Assembly: GCF_030116705.1 (NCBI RefSeq)
Contig: NZ_JAOTIK010000001.1
Coordinates: 2,313,001-2,377,000 of the forward strand
Length of the DNA stretch: 64,000 bases
DNA from: Streptomyces sp. ML-6
GTDB lineage: Bacteria; Actinomycetota; Actinomycetes; Streptomycetales; Streptomycetaceae
Direction: 5' to 3'
Below are positions 60,892 through 64,000 of the stretch, piece by piece. The notes beneath the pieces are model-generated. The model ran no database searches and was not told the DNA's origin. It was given only the letters and a program-made list of their open reading frames with translations. Numbering within the stretch: position 1 is the first letter of the stretch; each line of letters starts with the position of its first letter. Both the position numbers and the translations under genes were made by a program.

Positions 60892-63513
60892 GTGCCCGGT
60901 GAGAACCTGTCCCGCGACGAGGCCCGCGAGCGGGCCGAGCTGCTGAGCGTCGACGGCTACGAGGTCGATCTCGATCTGCGCTCCGCCCTCGGGGGACCCG
61001 ACGGGGACGAGGCGGCCGACGCCTCCGGTCCGCGCACCTTCCGCTCGGTGACGACCATCCGGTTCCGCAACGCGCGGGCCGGTGCGTCGACCTTCGCGGA
61101 CCTGGTGGCGCCGGGTGTGAACGCGGTGACGCTGAACGGCGGCCCGCTCGACCCCGCCGTGGTCTTCGACGGCACGCGGGTGGCGCTGGAGAACCTGCCA
61201 GAGGGCGAGAACGTCCTGGTGGTCGACGCGCAGTGCGCGTACAGCCGGACCGGCGAGGGCATGCACCGGTTCGTCGACCCGGAGGACGGCGAGGTCTACC
61301 TCTACACGCAGTACGAGCCGGCCGACGCGCGGCGCGTCTTCGCGAACTTCGAGCAGCCCGACCTGAAGGCCCCCTTCCGTTTCACCGTGAGGGCCCCCGA
61401 GGGCTGGACGGTCCGGAGCAACGGGGCCGAGGAGTCGCGGGAGGGCGGGGTCTGGCGGTTCGCCGAGACGAAGCCGATCTCCACGTACATCACGGCGGTC
61501 GTCGCCGGCCCGTACCACTGCGTGACGGACTCCTACCGCCGCACGTTCGACGACGGCACGACGCTGGAGATCCCGCTCGGCGCGATGTGCCGCAAGGGGC
61601 TCGCCCGGCACTTCGACGCGGACGACGTCTTCCTGATCACCAAGCAGGGCCTGGACTTCTTCCACGACAACTTCGACTACCCGTACCCGTTCGGGAAGTA
61701 CGACCAGGCGTTCGTGCCCGAGTACAACCTCGGCGCGATGGAGAACCCCGGCTGCGTCACGTTCCGCGAGGAGTACATCTTCCGCGGCAAGGTGACGCAG
61801 GCGGCGTACGAGAGCCGGGCCAACGTCATCCTGCACGAGATGGCGCACATGTGGTTCGGCGACCTCGTCACCATGCAGTGGTGGGACGACCTGTGGCTGA
61901 AGGAGTCGTTCGCCGACTTCATGGGCGCGTTCTCCATGGTGGAGTCGACCCGCTTCAAGAACGGGTGGATCACCTTCGCCAACAACCGCAAGTCCTGGGC
62001 GTACCGCGCCGACCAGCTGCCGTCCACCCACCCGATCACGGCCGACATCCGTGACCTGGAGGACGCCAAGCTCAACTTCGACGGCATCACGTACGCCAAG
62101 GGCGCCTCGGTGCTGAAGCAGCTGGTGGCGTACGTGGGCCGGGACGCGTTCCTGGAGGGCGCCCGGCGCTACTTCAAGAAGCACGCCTACGGCAACACCC
62201 GGCTGGGCGACCTGCTGTCCGTGCTGGCCGAGACGTCCGGGCGCGACATGACCGCCTGGTCGCGGTCGTGGCTGCAGACCGCGGGCGTCAACTCGCTGAC
62301 GCCGGTGGCGACGTACGACGCGGCGGGCCGGATCACGGAGCTGGCGGTCCTCCAGGAGGCGGCCGAGTCCCACCCGGAGCTGCGGCCGCACCGGGTCGCG
62401 GTCGGCCTGTACCGGCACACCCCCGGCGGCGACCTGGTGCGCTACGCCCGCGCCGAGGTGGACGTGGCCGGTGCGCGCACGGTGGTCGAGGAGCTCGTGG
62501 GGGCGGAGCGGCCCGAGCTGATCCTGGTCAACGACGACGACCTCACGTACTGCAAGGTCCGCTTCGACGAGGTGTCCCTGGCCGCGCTGCGGAAGCACCT
62601 GGGCGACATCACGGACCCGCTCGCGCGGGCGCTGTGCTGGTCGGCGCTGTGGAACATGACCCGGGACGGGCTGATGCCGGCCCGCGACTTCGCCGCGCTG
62701 GTGCTGGCCGATGCCGGCCGGGAGTCCGACATCGGCGTGCTCCAGATGCTGCACACCTGGACCCGGACCGTGCTCACGCAGTACGCGGCGCCCGGGTGGC
62801 GCGAGGAGGGCGGCCGGGCGCTGGCCGCGGGCGCGCTGCGGGAGCTGCGGGTCGCCGAGCCGGGCAGCGAGCACCAGTTGGCGTGGGCGCGGTTCTTCGC
62901 GTCGGTGGCCGGCTCGGAGACGGACTTCCAGCTGCTGTCGGGGCTGCTCGACGGGTCGGCCCGGATCGACGGGCTCGACGTGGACCAGGAGCTGCGGTGG
63001 GCGTTCCTGTCCCCGCTGGCCGCGCACGGGGTGGCGGACGAGTCGGTGATCGACGCCGAACTGGCCCGTGACGACACGGCGTCCGGCAAGCGGCACCATG
63101 TGCGGTGCCTGGCGTCGCGGCCCTCCGCCGCGGTCAAGGCACAGGCGTGGGCGGACGTCGTGGAGTCGGACACGCTGTCCAACGCGCTGGTGGAGGCGAC
63201 GATCTCGGGCTTCGCCCAGCCCTCGCAGCGGGAGCTGCTGGCGCCGTACACGGACAAGTACTTCGAGGCGATCGAGCGGGTCTGGGCCGAGCGGTCGATC
63301 CAGATCGGGGTGATCGTGGTCAAGGGCCTGTTCCCGGCGCTCCAGGACGACCCGGCCACGCTGGCGGCGACGGACGCCTGGCTGGCCGCGCACGAGGACG
63401 CGGCGCCGGCCCTGCGCAGGCTGGTGCTGGAGTCCCGGGACGACCTGGCGCGGGCGCTGCGGGCGCAGGAGTGCGACGCGGGCGCGGAGGCCGCGGCCGG
63501 TACCGGCGTCTGA
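60892..63513 (+). CDS. pepN: Aminopeptidase N
   Basis: M1 zinc aminopeptidase of 873 residues releasing N-terminal residues from peptides in the cytoplasm. GAMEN exopeptidase motif (281-285), zinc site HEMAH (315-319) and distal Glu338 in LKES. The C-terminal ERAP1-like helical domain completes the protein. GTG 60892 (VPGENLSRDEARERAEL) has AAAGGAG 7 nt upstream; the frame upstream to 60031 is spurious. No signal peptide. Terminator 10 nt downstream. Confidence 0.97.
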   Translation: MPGENLSRDEARERAELLSVDGYEVDLDLRSALGGPDGDEAADASGPRTFRSVTTIRFRNARAGASTFADLVAPGVNAVTLNGGPLDPAVVFDGTRVALENLPEGENVLVVDAQCAYSRTGEGMHRFVDPEDGEVYLYTQYEPADARRVFANFEQPDLKAPFRFTVRAPEGWTVRSNGAEESREGGVWRFAETKPISTYITAVVAGPYHCVTDSYRRTFDDGTTLEIPLGAMCRKGLARHFDADDVFLITKQGLDFFHDNFDYPYPFGKYDQAFVPEYNLGAMENPGCVTFREEYIFRGKVTQAAYESRANVILHEMAHMWFGDLVTMQWWDDLWLKESFADFMGAFSMVESTRFKNGWITFANNRKSWAYRADQLPSTHPITADIRDLEDAKLNFDGITYAKGASVLKQLVAYVGRDAFLEGARRYFKKHAYGNTRLGDLLSVLAETSGRDMTAWSRSWLQTAGVNSLTPVATYDAAGRITELAVLQEAAESHPELRPHRVAVGLYRHTPGGDLVRYARAEVDVAGARTVVEELVGAERPELILVNDDDLTYCKVRFDEVSLAALRKHLGDITDPLARALCWSALWNMTRDGLMPARDFAALVLADAGRESDIGVLQMLHTWTRTVLTQYAAPGWREEGGRALAAGALRELRVAEPGSEHQLAWARFFASVAGSETDFQLLSGLLDGSARIDGLDVDQELRWAFLSPLAAHGVADESVIDAELARDDTASGKRHHVRCLASRPSAAVKAQAWADVVESDTLSNALVEATISGFAQPSQRELLAPYTDKYFEAIERVWAERSIQIGVIVVKGLFPALQDDPATLAATDAWLAAHEDAAPALRRLVLESRDDLARALRAQECDAGAEAAAGTGV

Positions 63514-63523
63514 CGGACGGGTG

Positions 63524-63560
63524 ACGGGGGCCGGGCCGGGACATCCGGTCCGGCCCCCGT
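63524..63560 (+). terminator. Terminator of pepN
   Basis: ACGGGGGCCGG (63524-63534) pairs with 63550-63560 and an inner 5-bp stem with one G-T pair follows, loop GACAT; 10 nt past the stop. Confidence 0.75.
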
Positions 63561-63614
63561 CCTCGTTCCCGCGCCCTCCGGACGGGACGGAAGGTTTCCC
63601 GGGCCGTCCGGAGG

Positions 63615-63731
63615 GGTGGGCGGGAGACGGGGGCGGTGCGGGTCCGGCCGACGGGTGCCGGGAAGCGGTGGGCGCGAGACGGGGGCGGTGCGGGGCCGGC
63701 CGACGGGTGCCGGGAAGCGGTGGGCGCGGGG
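63615..63731. repeat. 52-bp tandem repeat
   Basis: Copies at 63615-63666 and 63667-63718 differ by only two bases I can see; a partial third copy begins at 63719 and ends by 63731. Noncoding, downstream of pepN. Confidence 0.85.
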
Positions 63732-64000
63732 GCGAGTTGGGGCCGGGCCGCCGGGCCGTCCTCCCGCAGCGCGGGCCGTGGAGGCGTTCCTCGCCGACGG
63801 CCACGCCATGGCCGAAAGTCGACTTTACGACTTGGCGACGGACCGCGATCCGCCGCAGCCCCGCGGAGCGCGTCTCTCCGCCTGCCCGGTGGTCCGCGCC
63901 TCGGGACCGTGGCCGCACCCACCGGCCCGGGCAGGCGGTCGCCGTGGAGCTCGCCCCCCGGGGCCCCGGGCCACGGCGGGCCGGGCACCGGAAGCCGACG

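Larger units (their letters stand above)
63514..64000. other. Terminal intergenic region
   Basis: About 487 bp without a convincing gene to the window edge. It holds the pepN terminator, the 52-bp tandem repeat and a short AT-richer patch near 63815-63840 (GTCGACTTTACGACTT). A frame open from ATG 63809 to the edge is Pro/Arg-rich and unsupported. Confidence 0.45.

Noticed and set aside
63809..64000. Frame open from ATG 63809 to the right edge
   Set aside because: Pro/Arg/Gly-rich, no ribosome site and no domain; possible but unsupported within the window.

Overview
The window is high-GC (by eye above 70% G+C), with strong G/C preference at third codon positions, frequent GTG starts and GGAG-type ribosome sites. 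Gene content and order match the conserved core of a Streptomyces chromosome. From memory, the order rne / radical-SAM pair / mre cluster / ndk / folC / valS / clpX / clpP2 / clpP1 / tig / rpiB / sodF / pepN follows the block around SCO2599-SCO2643 of S. coelicolor. No phage, transposase, CRISPR array or rRNA was seen.

Layout. 1-4390 (minus): the N-terminal part of an RNase E/G gene running off the left edge, preceded by the TIGR03936/TIGR03960 radical-SAM pair. 4441-12443 (minus): a CYTH-CHAD protein and the cell-shape/sporulation-wall operon mreB-mreC-mreD-PBP2-rodA (read from right to left). 12733-15129 (minus): folC, a DUF4233 membrane protein and ndk. 15235-18784 (plus): an apparently inserted module made of a degenerate (aspartate-less) response regulator, a UDP-GlcNAc 2-epimerase and a membrane GT2 glycosyltransferase. 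18868-27152: valS, a Pro/Gln/Gly-rich membrane protein, clpX, clpP2, clpP1 and tig, with a ClgR-type box upstream of clpP1. 27363-27678: tRNA-Pro and tRNA-Gly.

27978-39659: a 64-residue membrane protein, a membrane acyltransferase, a small HD (p)ppGpp-hydrolase-like protein downstream of a MacB-type ABC transporter, a CPA2 antiporter, a PP2C/SpoIIE phosphatase, an Eis-like acetyltransferase, an Fpg/Nei glycosylase and rpiB. 39933-44157: two paralogous amino-acid permeases flanking bioY. 44189-50141: a sugar-catabolism island with a histidine phosphatase and FGGY kinase on the minus strand, divergent from a DeoR regulator, a 2-hydroxyacid dehydrogenase and a second FGGY kinase. 50307-64000: sodF behind a Nur-like box, an alpha/beta hydrolase, two tandem lipoproteins, a MOSC protein with a coupled 41-codon ORF, a large secreted LamG protein, a divergent ArsR-like regulator/MFS pair around a palindromic operator, a GNAT, a mycothiol nitroreductase-like DsbA-fold protein and pepN.

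The best candidates for undescribed biology are the two-kinase sugar island (44189-50141), the degenerate-regulator/epimerase/glycosyltransferase module (15235-18784), and several in-frame minisatellites. Functions are inferred from motifs read by eye; no database search was run.
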